Shown: in pieces, positions 42,893 to 52,108 of the stretch | Numbering within the stretch: position 1 is the stretch's first letter | Layout of the letters: each line of letters opens with the position of its first letter | NCBI RefSeq assembly: GCF_004138285.1 | Contig: NZ_SCFN01000013.1 | Span: 1 to 64,000 of the forward strand | Origin: Gottfriedia acidiceleris | GTDB taxonomy: Bacteria > Bacillota > Bacilli > Bacillales > Bacillaceae_G | DNA: 64,000 bases | Direction: 5' to 3' | Program-made: the position numbers and the translations under genes | The notes under the pieces: generated by a model | What the model was told of the DNA's origin: nothing | Seen by the model: only the letters and a program-made list of their open reading frames with translations | Database searches by the model: none

Positions 42893-43675
42893 ATGCCAGC
42901 TGAAACAGTGTTAATTACAGGCGCTACAAAAGGTATTGGATTGGAATTTGCAAAGATCTTTGCAGGACATCGCTATAATTTAGTTTTAGTTGCTAGAGAT
43001 GAGTTGTTGTTGGAAAAACAAGCTGGTTTTTTAAAAAAGGAATACGGAATAGAAGTGAATACTTTTGTCGGTGATCTAAGTAATCATGAAACCGTAGAGA
43101 GCTTGTATACATACCTAAAAAGGGAAGAAATCAATATCGATATATTGATTAATAACGCCGGAGCGGGCGGATTAGGGTTAATGACAGAATTAGATATTAA
43201 GAAAGAAATAGAATGTTTACAGCTGAATATGATTTCCTTAACTTATTTAACTAGACTTATAGCGGATGAAATGATTAAGCGAAATCACGGTAAAATTTTA
43301 AATGTTGCTTCAACGGCAGCTTTTCAACCAACTCCACGGATGTCGATGTATGGGGCAAGTAAATCATATGTTTTATCTTTTACAGAAGCGATAGCCGAAG
43401 AACTAAAAGGTACCGGGGTTCAAGTTAGTGTATTATGTCCCCCGTCAACAAAGACACCACTTACTGAGGGACTTGCTTCAACAGGAACAAAAATTTTCAT
43501 TAAAAACTTAATGGACCCTAAAGCAGTTGCCAAGTGTGGTTACGAAGGCTTAATGAAAAATAAAACTGTGATTATTCCAGGCTTTAAAAATAAACTGATG
43601 GCAAAATCTGTTGGAATACTGCCAAGGAAGTGGGTAACTACTTATACCCGAAAGATGATCGAGGAAAAAGTGTAA
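42893..43675 (+). CDS. SDR family oxidoreductase (acetoin reductase/DltE-like type)
   Basis: 260 residues. NAD(P) site TGATKGIGLEFA, NNAGAG, Ser in NVASTAAF and the catalytic pair in YGASKSYVLSF. The C-terminal KLMAKSVGILPRKWVTTYTR segment is characteristic of the YqjQ/DltE group of SDRs. ATG at 42893 follows GAGGAGG by about 11 bases; the longer frame from 42821 would start inside the promoter P3. Co-transcribed with the thiolase gene 44 bases downstream. Confidence 0.9.
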   Translation: MPAETVLITGATKGIGLEFAKIFAGHRYNLVLVARDELLLEKQAGFLKKEYGIEVNTFVGDLSNHETVESLYTYLKREEINIDILINNAGAGGLGLMTELDIKKEIECLQLNMISLTYLTRLIADEMIKRNHGKILNVASTAAFQPTPRMSMYGASKSYVLSFTEAIAEELKGTGVQVSVLCPPSTKTPLTEGLASTGTKIFIKNLMDPKAVAKCGYEGLMKNKTVIIPGFKNKLMAKSVGILPRKWVTTYTRKMIEEKV

Positions 43676-43719
43676 GTACCATATTTGAGATTAAGATATA
43701 AAGAAGAGAGGGATCGTAA

Positions 43720-44895
43720 ATGCAGAATGTATATTTAGTTGAAGCGCTCAGAACTCCAATTGGGTGTTTCGGAGGCTCATTAAAAGATGTAGGTGCTGTA
43801 CAGCTTGCATCAACAGTTATTAAGGAGGTATGGCAACGATCTGGTCTATCTGCTGATTGTGTTGATGAAGTAGTATTAGGTAATGTTCTAAAGTCAGGGC
43901 TTAAAGGAAATCCAGCAAGACAAGCCGCAATTAATGCTGGTTTACCTGTTTCTATACCAGCCATTACAATAGATAAACAATGTGCATCTGGACTGCGAGC
44001 AATTACATTAGCCTATCATCAAATACTAGCTGGAGATTCAAATGTTGTAATAGCTGGAGGGACGGAAAGTATGAGTAATGTCCCACATTTAGTAATGAAT
44101 GCAAGATGGGGACAAAAAATGGGAGATTTAAGGACAGTAGATGCAATTTTTCATGACGGGCTTCACTGTGCAATAGAAGGTTACCATATGGGAGTTACAG
44201 CTGAAAATTTAGTTGAAGACTATCGTATATCGCGCGAGGAGCAAGACATTTTCGCTTTAGAAAGTCAGCAAAAAGCGATTAGAGCTAAGGAGCAGGGCAA
44301 ATTTGAAAAAGAAATTGTTCCAGTTACGATTCAAACTAAAAAAGGGCCCATTTTATTTAAAGAAGATGAGAACATAAAAAATACTAGTCTAGAGAAACTA
44401 CAAACTCTTAAAGCAGCTTTTAAAGAGAATGGAACAGTGACAGCTGGGAACGCTTCATCATTAAATGATGGTGCTGCTGCAGTCATTGTTGCATCTGAAC
44501 AAGCAGTTCGAGAATATGGTTTAAAACCGCTTGCCAAAATTCGTTCGGTAGCAAGCGCTGCTGTTTCTCCTTCGATTATGGGAATTGCTCCAGTTCCAGC
44601 AACACAAAAAGCACTGCAACGAGCAAATCTAACGATACAGGATATAGAATTGGCAGAGATCAATGAAGCATTCGCTGCACAAGTACTAGCAGTAAATAAA
44701 GAATTAAATATATCAGAAGAAATTATTAATGTAAATGGAGGAGCTATTGCATTAGGACATCCAATCGGTTGTTCAGGTACAAGAATTGTAGTTACTTTAT
44801 TACATGAATTAATACGTCAAAAGAAACAAATTGGTTTAGCAACTTTATGTGTAGGTGGCGGGCAAGGAGTTTCAATTATCATAGAAGCTGTATAA
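43720..44895 (+). CDS. Thiolase (acetyl-CoA C-acyltransferase type)
   Basis: 391-residue thiolase. Acyl-carrying C88 in DKQCASGLRA, the EINEAFAAQ motif, and the last His and Cys in GGAIALGHPIGCSG and CVGGGQG. It can cleave a 3-ketoacyl-CoA to acetyl-CoA, the last step expected after CoA ligation and oxidation in this cluster, or condense two acetyl-CoA. The absence of enoyl-CoA hydratase and acyl-CoA dehydrogenase genes nearby means those steps are not encoded here. Last gene of the P3 operon. Confidence 0.92.
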   Translation: MQNVYLVEALRTPIGCFGGSLKDVGAVQLASTVIKEVWQRSGLSADCVDEVVLGNVLKSGLKGNPARQAAINAGLPVSIPAITIDKQCASGLRAITLAYHQILAGDSNVVIAGGTESMSNVPHLVMNARWGQKMGDLRTVDAIFHDGLHCAIEGYHMGVTAENLVEDYRISREEQDIFALESQQKAIRAKEQGKFEKEIVPVTIQTKKGPILFKEDENIKNTSLEKLQTLKAAFKENGTVTAGNASSLNDGAAAVIVASEQAVREYGLKPLAKIRSVASAAVSPSIMGIAPVPATQKALQRANLTIQDIELAEINEAFAAQVLAVNKELNISEEIINVNGGAIALGHPIGCSGTRIVVTLLHELIRQKKQIGLATLCVGGGQGVSIIIEAV

Positions 44896-44910
44896 TCTAA
44901 CTAAAAAGAA

Positions 44911-44952
44911 AACGGTAAGCAAATTCTACAATAATTTGCTTACCATTTTTTA
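44911..44952. terminator. Bidirectional terminator
   Basis: 12-bp stem GGTAAGCAAATT / AATTTGCTTACC with a seven-base loop and T-run, between the thiolase gene and the converging TSUP gene. Confidence 0.9.
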
Positions 44953-44988
44953 CACCAATCTAATTCGGTTTGAGCGTTAAGGATTATC

Positions 44989-45756
44989 TTAATGAAGATA
45001 ATCAAAAGTATTTTTTGCTAATAAGATAAAGGTTACTGTAATAAAAAGGATTCGAACGTAGCCACTTCCTTTTTTAATAGCGAATTTTGAACCACAAATT
45101 GCACCTGCTATTTGTGCAAGTCCCATAGCTAGCCCATAGGCATAATGAATTTGTCCCAAGTACATAAACATTAATAATGCAGCTATATTACTACCGAAAT
45201 TTAAAAACTTTGCGTTGCCTGCAGCTTTTAAGAAATCAAACCCCATCATTAAAAAAGCAAATATTAGGAATGAACCAGTTCCAGGCCCAATGAATCCATC
45301 ATAAAAACCAATACCAAAAATTAAAAGCATAAACAGAAAAATACGAGTAACTGAGAGATTTTTATTAGTAGTAGTATCTCCCCAATCTTTCTTAAAAATA
45401 GTATATATTGCGACTGCTGCAAGCATAACGAGCATAAGAGGCTTAAGAACTGTAGGATCAATTAAATGAACCGTCCAAGCTCCCAAAATGGAACCAATAA
45501 AGGTGAGTGGGAATAACTTATAGACAGATTTCAAATCAAGCTTTCCAGAACGATAGAACATGATTGTGCTCGTTAAAGAGCCGATTGACCCAGCTAATTT
45601 GTTCGTTGCGACAGCAGCAGCTGGAGATAGACCAGTAAATAATAATACTGGCAAAGTAATTAGCCCACCGCCTCCAACTACAGAATCAATAAATGCAGCT
45701 AAAAATCCAAATACAATTAAAGTTAATAATAACGACGGATCAATATGGAATATCAT
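44989..45756 (-). CDS. TSUP family (TauE/SafE) anion transporter
   Basis: 255 residues, about eight helices in two repeats. The typical N-terminal motif FIDSVVGGGGLITLP and the second repeat's GFYDGFIGPGTGSFLIF are present. Family members export sulfite or sulfoacetate, or move other small anions. It has no copy of the regulon palindrome, so its link with the cluster is only by place. ATG at 45756 follows GAAAGGTAG; the frame is open to 45810. Confidence 0.87.
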   Translation of the reverse strand: MIFHIDPSLLLTLIVFGFLAAFIDSVVGGGGLITLPVLLFTGLSPAAAVATNKLAGSIGSLTSTIMFYRSGKLDLKSVYKLFPLTFIGSILGAWTVHLIDPTVLKPLMLVMLAAVAIYTIFKKDWGDTTTNKNLSVTRIFLFMLLIFGIGFYDGFIGPGTGSFLIFAFLMMGFDFLKAAGNAKFLNFGSNIAALLMFMYLGQIHYAYGLAMGLAQIAGAICGSKFAIKKGSGYVRILFITVTFILLAKNTFDYLH

Positions 45757-46026
45757 CAAATCTACCTTTCTTTTATTTACTAATTTGATAGTAGTTAAAA
45801 TATAAAACAATGTAAATCATTAATTTAGTAATATAAGAATATTTTTATAATAAACCTATTAAAAAGTAATAACAGGGGAATATGTTTTTTATTCATACGT
45901 TAATTAATACGGGTGGATTACTGATTACTTACAGAAAATATACAAGTTTTTAATTACAACTTGTACCACTTCCTAAAATTTTGCATATATTAATATGTGA
46001 TAATTTAATGATGAGGTGTGTATGGA
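45757..46026. other. Intergenic region
   Basis: A+T-rich, divergent promoters expected. GATAAT with an extended TG lies at about 45999 before the small gene. No coding frame seen. Confidence 0.35.
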
Positions 46027-46362
46027 TTGAATTTCGAACAAACAAATACTACTACAGAAATAGGACAAGCTAAAGAAAAATACTTTGAAAAAAACGTCAA
46101 TCGTTTGATGAAAGAGATAGTTACAAAGATCGAAATGAAGATGGCACTTGAAGAACTAAAAGTTAAACGTATTATCCAATTTGATGGTCTAGAAAATGAT
46201 GAAGTTATTAAACAAGTACAAAATGACTTAACAAAAATACTAGAAGATGCAATTAAAGATATTCAACTAAAAATGAATGAAATTGAGCTTTATTTTAATT
46301 CATTAGATGAAATAAAAGGCTATTCAGTAACGAAGGAAAATTATTTTAATAAGCAAAAATAG
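46027..46362 (+). CDS. Hypothetical helical protein
   Basis: 111 residues, not recognised. Highly charged, almost without Pro and Gly, with heptad-like Leu/Ile spacing, so it is probably an alpha-helical, coiled-coil cytosolic protein. I prefer TTG at 46027, eight bases after GAGGTG; GTG at 46018 overlaps that site. A good terminator follows, so the gene is complete and monocistronic. Confidence 0.65.
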   Translation: MNFEQTNTTTEIGQAKEKYFEKNVNRLMKEIVTKIEMKMALEELKVKRIIQFDGLENDEVIKQVQNDLTKILEDAIKDIQLKMNEIELYFNSLDEIKGYSVTKENYFNKQK

Positions 46363-46398
46363 AGTGAGAAACACTAGGTTTCTTCACTCTATTTTTTA
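46356..46398 (+). terminator. Terminator of the hypothetical gene
   Basis: Stem AAAATAGAGTGA / TTCACTCTATTTT extended by GAAAC / GTTTC, then a T-run. Confidence 0.88.
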
Positions 46399-46432
46399 TG
46401 CAAACGATTGAGATGAATTAATCGGAAAGATA

Positions 46433-46603
46433 TTATTTATTGTTAATTTGAATATTAATAGTAATTTGATTCTTACAATGAGAAGAAGATGATGACTTTT
46501 GTACAGCGCTTAATAATTTAGCAATTAGATCTGTACAGCAATCACATTTATGCAACTTGAATCTTTATGATTTTTTTCACCTTTTTCACAGTGACAATCG
46601 AAA
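46433..46603 (-). pseudogene. Frameshifted remnant of a small cysteine-rich protein gene
   Basis: Two overlapping minus-strand frames look like one broken small gene. The first gives FDCHCEKGEKNHKDSSC, the second KCDCCTDLIAKLLSAVQK and then a polar tail ending NIQINNK. Inserting one base near 46548 would join them. No proper start codon or ribosome binding site remains. The Cys-, Ser- and Asn-rich composition is like spore coat or exosporium proteins; the parent family is not identified. Confidence 0.35.
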
Positions 46604-46634
46604 AGGTAACTCTCAAAAATAAGAGTTACCTTTA
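46601..46634 (-). terminator. Terminator of the RND pump gene
   Basis: 12-bp stem AAAGGTAACTCT / AGAGTTACCTTT with an eight-base loop, nine bases past the stop codon. Confidence 0.85.
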
Positions 46635-46642
46635 TAGTTTAG

Positions 46643-49600
46643 CTAAAACGAATTAACTTCCTCAGTTGAAATTACTTTCTTGTTTGATTGTTTTTTATGC
46701 AACCATTGATAAATAATTGGTATTACTAAAAAGCTATTTAAAGTAGAGGTGATCATCCCACCTATTACTACAATTCCTAATGTCTGTGAAATGACAGTAT
46801 CACCTTGATGTGAAAATGCTAGTGGTAATAATGTTAAAATCGTTGTAGCTGCTGTAATTAAGATTGGTCTAATCCTTGAAAGACTACCGGAAATAACGGC
46901 GTCTTCAATATTCATACCGTTTTTACGATTACGTTCAATTTTATCAACTAGTACGATCCCATTTGTCACTACAATTCCAGTTAACATTAAGACCCCAATT
47001 AATGCTGCTAAATTCCACTCTCCTCCTACTAATACTAAAGAGATGACAACACCACTTAATGCTAATGGAATGCTAAATAATACCGAAACTGGAGCTCTCC
47101 AGCCCTTAAATAAGGATGAAGTAATGACCATAACTAATAGAATAGAGAAGGCTACGGCAATTGACATATCAAAAATCATTTCTTTAACTTGTTGAGTAAT
47201 ACCTCCCATAGAGTAACTTACTCCTTTAGGAAGAGCTTGCTTACTAATGACGTCTTCAACTTGTTTTGAAACTTTACTAATGTCATTTGAAGTAATTTGA
47301 CCTGTAACGATTGAATAAGGCTCTCCATTACGTTCATTAATCGTTGAAGGCGCAGTATCTTTCGTAATAGTGGCAATTTGTTCAAGTTTGACGGTTTTAT
47401 TACCACTTGTTAGAAATGTTTCATTTTTAAGCGAATTGATTACATCTTCTGGCGATGCATTTAATTGAACTCGAGTTTTTCCACTACTAATTTGATCAAG
47501 ATACATATCAACTGGCAGGCTTACATGGTCAACTACAAATGTAGCGTCTTTTGCCTGTGACATATAACGATTAATTACTTTCATTACATCTGCTACTTGA
47601 ATTCCATTTTGTTCAATTGCTTGTTGGTTAAATGTGATTTTGAATTTTGGAAGTCCGGATGTTAAATCTACTTTTCCATCAACACTTAGTCCATCAATTT
47701 TTACAAGTTTTGATCGCATTTGATCTGCAATTTTGTCTAGTGTAGCTTGATCAGAGCCAGCAAATATGACTTTCAATAAAGAATCATCGCCGGCAATACT
47801 TTGACTTGAAACAGTATAAGCTACATTTTTAGATAATTGTGGTAGTTGTTTTCCAAGTTCTTTAATGACTTGGTCTGAGTCCTTTTCGTTCTTTAAAACA
47901 ACAGAAAGATTCGCTACATTAGGTTTTTGTAGGAAACCACCGCCTTGGTCGAATACATCATCACTTTGCGGCGTATTAGTAGATCCAAAATTAGCTATAT
48001 AAGATTTTATTTTTGGATTATCTTTTAATTGATTTTCTACCTTTTGAACCTCAGAATCTACTTGCATTAATGTACTTCCTTGAGGTAATTCAAGTTTAAT
48101 TGCCACTTGACCAGTTTTAGCACTTGGTAAGAATGAAACCGGTAAAAACGAACCAAATGCTACTGCGAAAATAAATAGTAAAGCTGAAATGAAAATTGTA
48201 AGTTTTTTATTCTTTAATGATGATAGTAAGATCGGTTTCATCATTGGTTCTAAAGAAACAACTTTTGTTTTCTTTGTATTATTTTTCCAACCCATTAGCG
48301 CAAGTGCTGGAATAACAAGAATTGCTACAAAGAACGATATAATTAGGGAGATAACAACAGACCATGCAAAACCGCTATATGAAGCACTAATAGCTCCACC
48401 TACAAAGGCAATTGGAATATAAACAGCAATTGTCGTCAGTGTAGATGCTAAAATTGCAGGTGTCATTTCATAAACTGCTGAACTTAATGAAAATAGTAAT
48501 GATTTATCAGGATTTTGTTCTCTTTTACGGTACATATTATCAAGGATAACGATGGAATCATCAACAATACGACCCATTGCAACAATTAAACCCGAGACGG
48601 TTAGAATATTAAGTGTAATGCCCATTGATTTTAGGATAGCTGTTGTTGCTAATAAAGAAATTGGTAATGAAATTGCAATGACTAATGTTGATTTTACATT
48701 GCGGAAGAAGAAAAATACGCAAATCATTGAGAAAAGACATCCAAGTAAACCTTCACGAATTAAACCGTTTAATGAATCATTTAATTCTTTTTCACGATCT
48801 AATTGTGTTGTCAATTTTACAGTACCGTCTTTTACTTGTTGTAAGCTTTGAATTCTGTCCTTCACATCTTTTGCTACATCTGTAATATTTGCACTTTGTG
48901 TTTTAATAACATTTAATTGAACACTTGTTTTTCCATTTGTTCTTGCAATAGTTTTTACATCATTTAAAGCGTGAGTAACAGTTGCAAATGCTGAAAGTGG
49001 AACTTGTTCGCCATCTGAATTTTTGATTTTTACATCATTTAATTGTTTAACATTTAAATTCCATCCATCAAATTTAACTGGAATAGACAATTGATTTTGT
49101 AAGATAGTTCCTTCAGGTAAGGATGGAACTGATACAGCTAGGGCTTTATTTAAGTCATCTAAAGTAAGTTTATTTTTTGCTAGGTCCTTCGTTCTAACAG
49201 TTAGTACGTATCCGTCTTTTGCACCACCAAATACTGATACATCGGATACACCTGGAACTGTTTTAAGATGCTGTACAATATCCATTTGAGTTACTGATTT
49301 TAAAGTATTATCATCTAATTTATTACTAGTTAAACTGTAGGTTAATATTGGAAATGAACTAGTTGTAAGTCTAGTAACTAGAGGTTTAGATGTAATTGTC
49401 GGAGGAATATCCGCATTTTCTAAAGCTTTATTTACATCAATTTCGGCTTGTTTCATATCTGTATTCATTGGGAAATACAGACTCATAAAAACTCCACCAT
49501 CATAAGAGCTAGTTTCAATATCTTGTAATCCCTCTGTTGTTCTTACAGCACTTTCAAGATTATTGGTAATATTTTGTTTTACTTGATCGGCCTGGTACAT

Positions 49601-49759
49601 AGGTAGACGCATGCTTACTGTAAGAGTTGAATTGTTTATACCTGGTAAATAATCGCGTTGCATTTGGTAAGCTGAAATAGCACCCCAAGTTACGATCATA
49701 ACGACGCAAACAATCATTAAAATTGCTCTTTGCATGGTCCCTTCTATAAATTTTTTCAT
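46643..49759 (-). CDS. AcrB/SwrC-family RND efflux pump
   Basis: 1038 residues, 12 transmembrane helices and two large extracytoplasmic loops, the size of hydrophobe/amphiphile efflux RND proteins. Motifs include VAMGRIVDDSIVILDNMYRK in helix 4, with the proton-relay Asp pair, and LMLTGIVVTNGIVLVDKIE in the second half. In Gram-positives such pumps (for example SwrC/YerP) export surfactants or antimicrobials without a TolC partner. The divergent two-component system is its likely regulator. TAGGAGGT stands before ATG at 49759. Confidence 0.93.
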   Translation of the reverse strand: MKKFIEGTMQRAILMIVCVVMIVTWGAISAYQMQRDYLPGINNSTLTVSMRLPMYQADQVKQNITNNLESAVRTTEGLQDIETSSYDGGVFMSLYFPMNTDMKQAEIDVNKALENADIPPTITSKPLVTRLTTSSFPILTYSLTSNKLDDNTLKSVTQMDIVQHLKTVPGVSDVSVFGGAKDGYVLTVRTKDLAKNKLTLDDLNKALAVSVPSLPEGTILQNQLSIPVKFDGWNLNVKQLNDVKIKNSDGEQVPLSAFATVTHALNDVKTIARTNGKTSVQLNVIKTQSANITDVAKDVKDRIQSLQQVKDGTVKLTTQLDREKELNDSLNGLIREGLLGCLFSMICVFFFFRNVKSTLVIAISLPISLLATTAILKSMGITLNILTVSGLIVAMGRIVDDSIVILDNMYRKREQNPDKSLLFSLSSAVYEMTPAILASTLTTIAVYIPIAFVGGAISASYSGFAWSVVISLIISFFVAILVIPALALMGWKNNTKKTKVVSLEPMMKPILLSSLKNKKLTIFISALLFIFAVAFGSFLPVSFLPSAKTGQVAIKLELPQGSTLMQVDSEVQKVENQLKDNPKIKSYIANFGSTNTPQSDDVFDQGGGFLQKPNVANLSVVLKNEKDSDQVIKELGKQLPQLSKNVAYTVSSQSIAGDDSLLKVIFAGSDQATLDKIADQMRSKLVKIDGLSVDGKVDLTSGLPKFKITFNQQAIEQNGIQVADVMKVINRYMSQAKDATFVVDHVSLPVDMYLDQISSGKTRVQLNASPEDVINSLKNETFLTSGNKTVKLEQIATITKDTAPSTINERNGEPYSIVTGQITSNDISKVSKQVEDVISKQALPKGVSYSMGGITQQVKEMIFDMSIAVAFSILLVMVITSSLFKGWRAPVSVLFSIPLALSGVVISLVLVGGEWNLAALIGVLMLTGIVVTNGIVLVDKIERNRKNGMNIEDAVISGSLSRIRPILITAATTILTLLPLAFSHQGDTVISQTLGIVVIGGMITSTLNSFLVIPIIYQWLHKKQSNKKVISTEEVNSF

Positions 49760-50005
49760 CTGATACCTCCTAAGATTTTTATTATAAATTGAAAATTATT
49801 TCATAAATCAACTCCATGTCATTGTAAAATTCCTAACTGAAACTTTAATGAATAATCAATTAAAATTAGATTAAAATGAAAAAAATACGAATTAAACGTT
49901 CTATAATGGCATGTATACTAGGAACTTCTAAGACTACAATCAGTCTTAAAAAAAGAATAGAGTTTTTCGAGACACTAAAACTATTAATAGAAATAGGTGA
50001 GTTAA

Positions 50006-50704
50006 ATGAAGAAAATCTTAATTATCGAGGATGAAGTGAATATAGCTCGTGTTTTAAAATTAGAAATAGAATATGAGGGTTATGAAGTATTGATCGAACA
50101 TAATGGAAAATCTGGTTTAGAGGCGGCTTTAAGCAATAATGTCGATCTAATTTTATTAGATGTTATGTTACCTGAATTGAGTGGAATTGAAGTATTAAGA
50201 AGAATAAGAAAAACAAATCAATTTGTGCCCGTAATTTTATTAACTGCTAGAGATGCTACACATGATAAGATTATCGGACTCGATTATGGTGCAAATGATT
50301 ATATTACGAAACCTTTTGAAATCGAAGAAGTATTAGCAAGAATACGTTCATGTCTAAGATCAAGTAATCTTGTTCATGAATTTAAGAAAAGCGAAGACGA
50401 AGATCCCATTTTAACGATTGAGGATTTAGTTGTTAATTTGGAAGCTAGGGAAGTAAAGAGGGATGATAAAGTCATTTCATTAACACCAAAAGAGTATGAT
50501 TTATTAGTTTATCTATTAACAAATCAAAATAAAATTTTGACAAGAGAAGGCATCATAACAACCGTTTGGGGTTATGAGTATGAAGGCGAAACAAATGTTG
50601 TTGATGTGTACATTAGACATTTAAGAAAGAAAATTGAAGAGGACTTTGACGTTCCTTTAATTCGAACTATAAGAGGTGTGGGGTACACAATGAGGAAGGG
50701 TTAA
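50006..50704 (+). CDS. OmpR family response regulator
   Basis: 232 residues. Receiver domain with the acidic pair E8-D9, phosphoacceptor D52 (LILLDVMLPE), T-loop LLTAR and K in YITKPFE; C-terminal winged helix with LTPKEYDLLVYLL and VVDVYIRHLRKKIE. First gene of an operon with a histidine kinase (one base between them) and divergent from the RND pump gene across 246 bases, so the pump is a likely target. Confidence 0.95.
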   Translation: MKKILIIEDEVNIARVLKLEIEYEGYEVLIEHNGKSGLEAALSNNVDLILLDVMLPELSGIEVLRRIRKTNQFVPVILLTARDATHDKIIGLDYGANDYITKPFEIEEVLARIRSCLRSSNLVHEFKKSEDEDPILTIEDLVVNLEAREVKRDDKVISLTPKEYDLLVYLLTNQNKILTREGIITTVWGYEYEGETNVVDVYIRHLRKKIEEDFDVPLIRTIRGVGYTMRKG

Positions 50705-50705
50705 G

Positions 50706-52064
50706 ATGAAAATAACGACTAAAATAAATTTGCTAATTACTTCATGGATCTTAATCATTCTGGTTTTAATTAACGGGTTAGTTTTTTATTTGTTTATGAA
50801 AACGACTGTCAATATGGAAGAGCATGTTGTAAGTCAAAAGGCTCATGAAATCTTAAAAAAACAGGATATTCCTATAACATTGAAGATGAATGAAGAGGCA
50901 TTATATCCATTTATGTCTAATCATTCTTATATTCGAATCATTGATCCAAAATCAAAAATTGTGACAGAAGTTAGTAATGATAAACTACTGAATCGCATTA
51001 AACCTAAGTTCACTAGAAAAGAAGAAACAAAGCTAATTCCTTTTAGTGAGCATCAAAATATAGTCGTACGTGTACCAATTTTACAAGACCAAAAAGTAAT
51101 TGGAACCCTAGAAATTGGAGAGTTGTTAGTAGGGCTTGAAGGTCGGAAAGATATGCTATTAACAATAATGGCAATCGTTACTGGTGTTTCTGCTATTTTA
51201 TCAATGATGGCTGGAAGATGGTTAACACGTATCATAATGAACCCAATTACTTCTATGATAACGACGATGGAAGATATTGAAAAAAGTGGAGTTCCAAAAA
51301 AGATTTTAATAAAAAATGAAACAAAAGATGAATTACACAAAATGGCAAGCACGTTTAATCGAATGATTAGTAGGCTTCAAGACAACATCGAAAAACAGAA
51401 ACAGTTTGTTTCAGATGCATCACACGAGTTAAAGACTCCTATTACGGTTATTAGTAGCTTTGCTAACTTATTAAGAAGACGTGGTTTTAAAAATGAGGAA
51501 ATGGCGACAGAAGCAATTGAGACGATTTATTCTGAAGCCAACCGTATGCAAGATTTAACAAAAACATTATTAACTTTAGCAGAATCGGAACATTTAAAGA
51601 ATATCGAAATGAATCCAGTAAATCTAGTTACTTTGTGTAATTCAACTCTAGTACAACTGCAAAATGTGTATAAACGAGAAATTTCTTTACACTCAGAAAA
51701 GCAGAAAATATTTATTAAAGGAAATGAGCTTAAAATTAAACAAGTTATTATTATCTTTTTAGATAATGCTATAAAATACAGTGCTGAAAAAATAGAAGTA
51801 TATATTAGTTGTACAAGTGAAGCTGCTATTCTTCAAATAAAAGATTATGGAATAGGAATTCGAGAGGAAGAATTAGAAAATATTTTCGAACGATTTTATC
51901 GAGTTGATAAAGCACGTAGTCGTGGAGTTAGTGGTGGCACTGGACTTGGTCTTTCAATTGCTAAGAATATAATTAACTTGCATAACGGAAAAATTAATAT
52001 TAAAAGTGTTGAAAATGTAGGAACAGAAGTAGAGATAGTATTTCCATTAGATGAGATTAGGTGA
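50706..52064 (+). CDS. Sensor histidine kinase
   Basis: 452 residues, two transmembrane helices (about 9-30 and 155-175) around an extracytoplasmic sensor part, then HAMP, HisKA with H240 in SDASHELKTPITV, and HATPase with the N box FLDNAIKYS, G1 IKDYGIGI, F box FERFYR and G2 GGTGLGLSIA. It pairs with the response regulator just upstream. The signal is unknown; cell-envelope or amphiphile stress would fit the divergent pump (inference). Confidence 0.95.
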   Translation: MKITTKINLLITSWILIILVLINGLVFYLFMKTTVNMEEHVVSQKAHEILKKQDIPITLKMNEEALYPFMSNHSYIRIIDPKSKIVTEVSNDKLLNRIKPKFTRKEETKLIPFSEHQNIVVRVPILQDQKVIGTLEIGELLVGLEGRKDMLLTIMAIVTGVSAILSMMAGRWLTRIIMNPITSMITTMEDIEKSGVPKKILIKNETKDELHKMASTFNRMISRLQDNIEKQKQFVSDASHELKTPITVISSFANLLRRRGFKNEEMATEAIETIYSEANRMQDLTKTLLTLAESEHLKNIEMNPVNLVTLCNSTLVQLQNVYKREISLHSEKQKIFIKGNELKIKQVIIIFLDNAIKYSAEKIEVYISCTSEAAILQIKDYGIGIREEELENIFERFYRVDKARSRGVSGGTGLGLSIAKNIINLHNGKINIKSVENVGTEVEIVFPLDEIR

Positions 52065-52108
52065 AAATAATTAGTACATTATAGAGTCTTGAAAATTGAG
52101 GTCTTAAT

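Noticed and set aside
47218-48885. Several 60-100 codon frames inside the RND pump gene
   Set aside because: They are shadows of the intact 1038-codon gene and have no start signals of their own.
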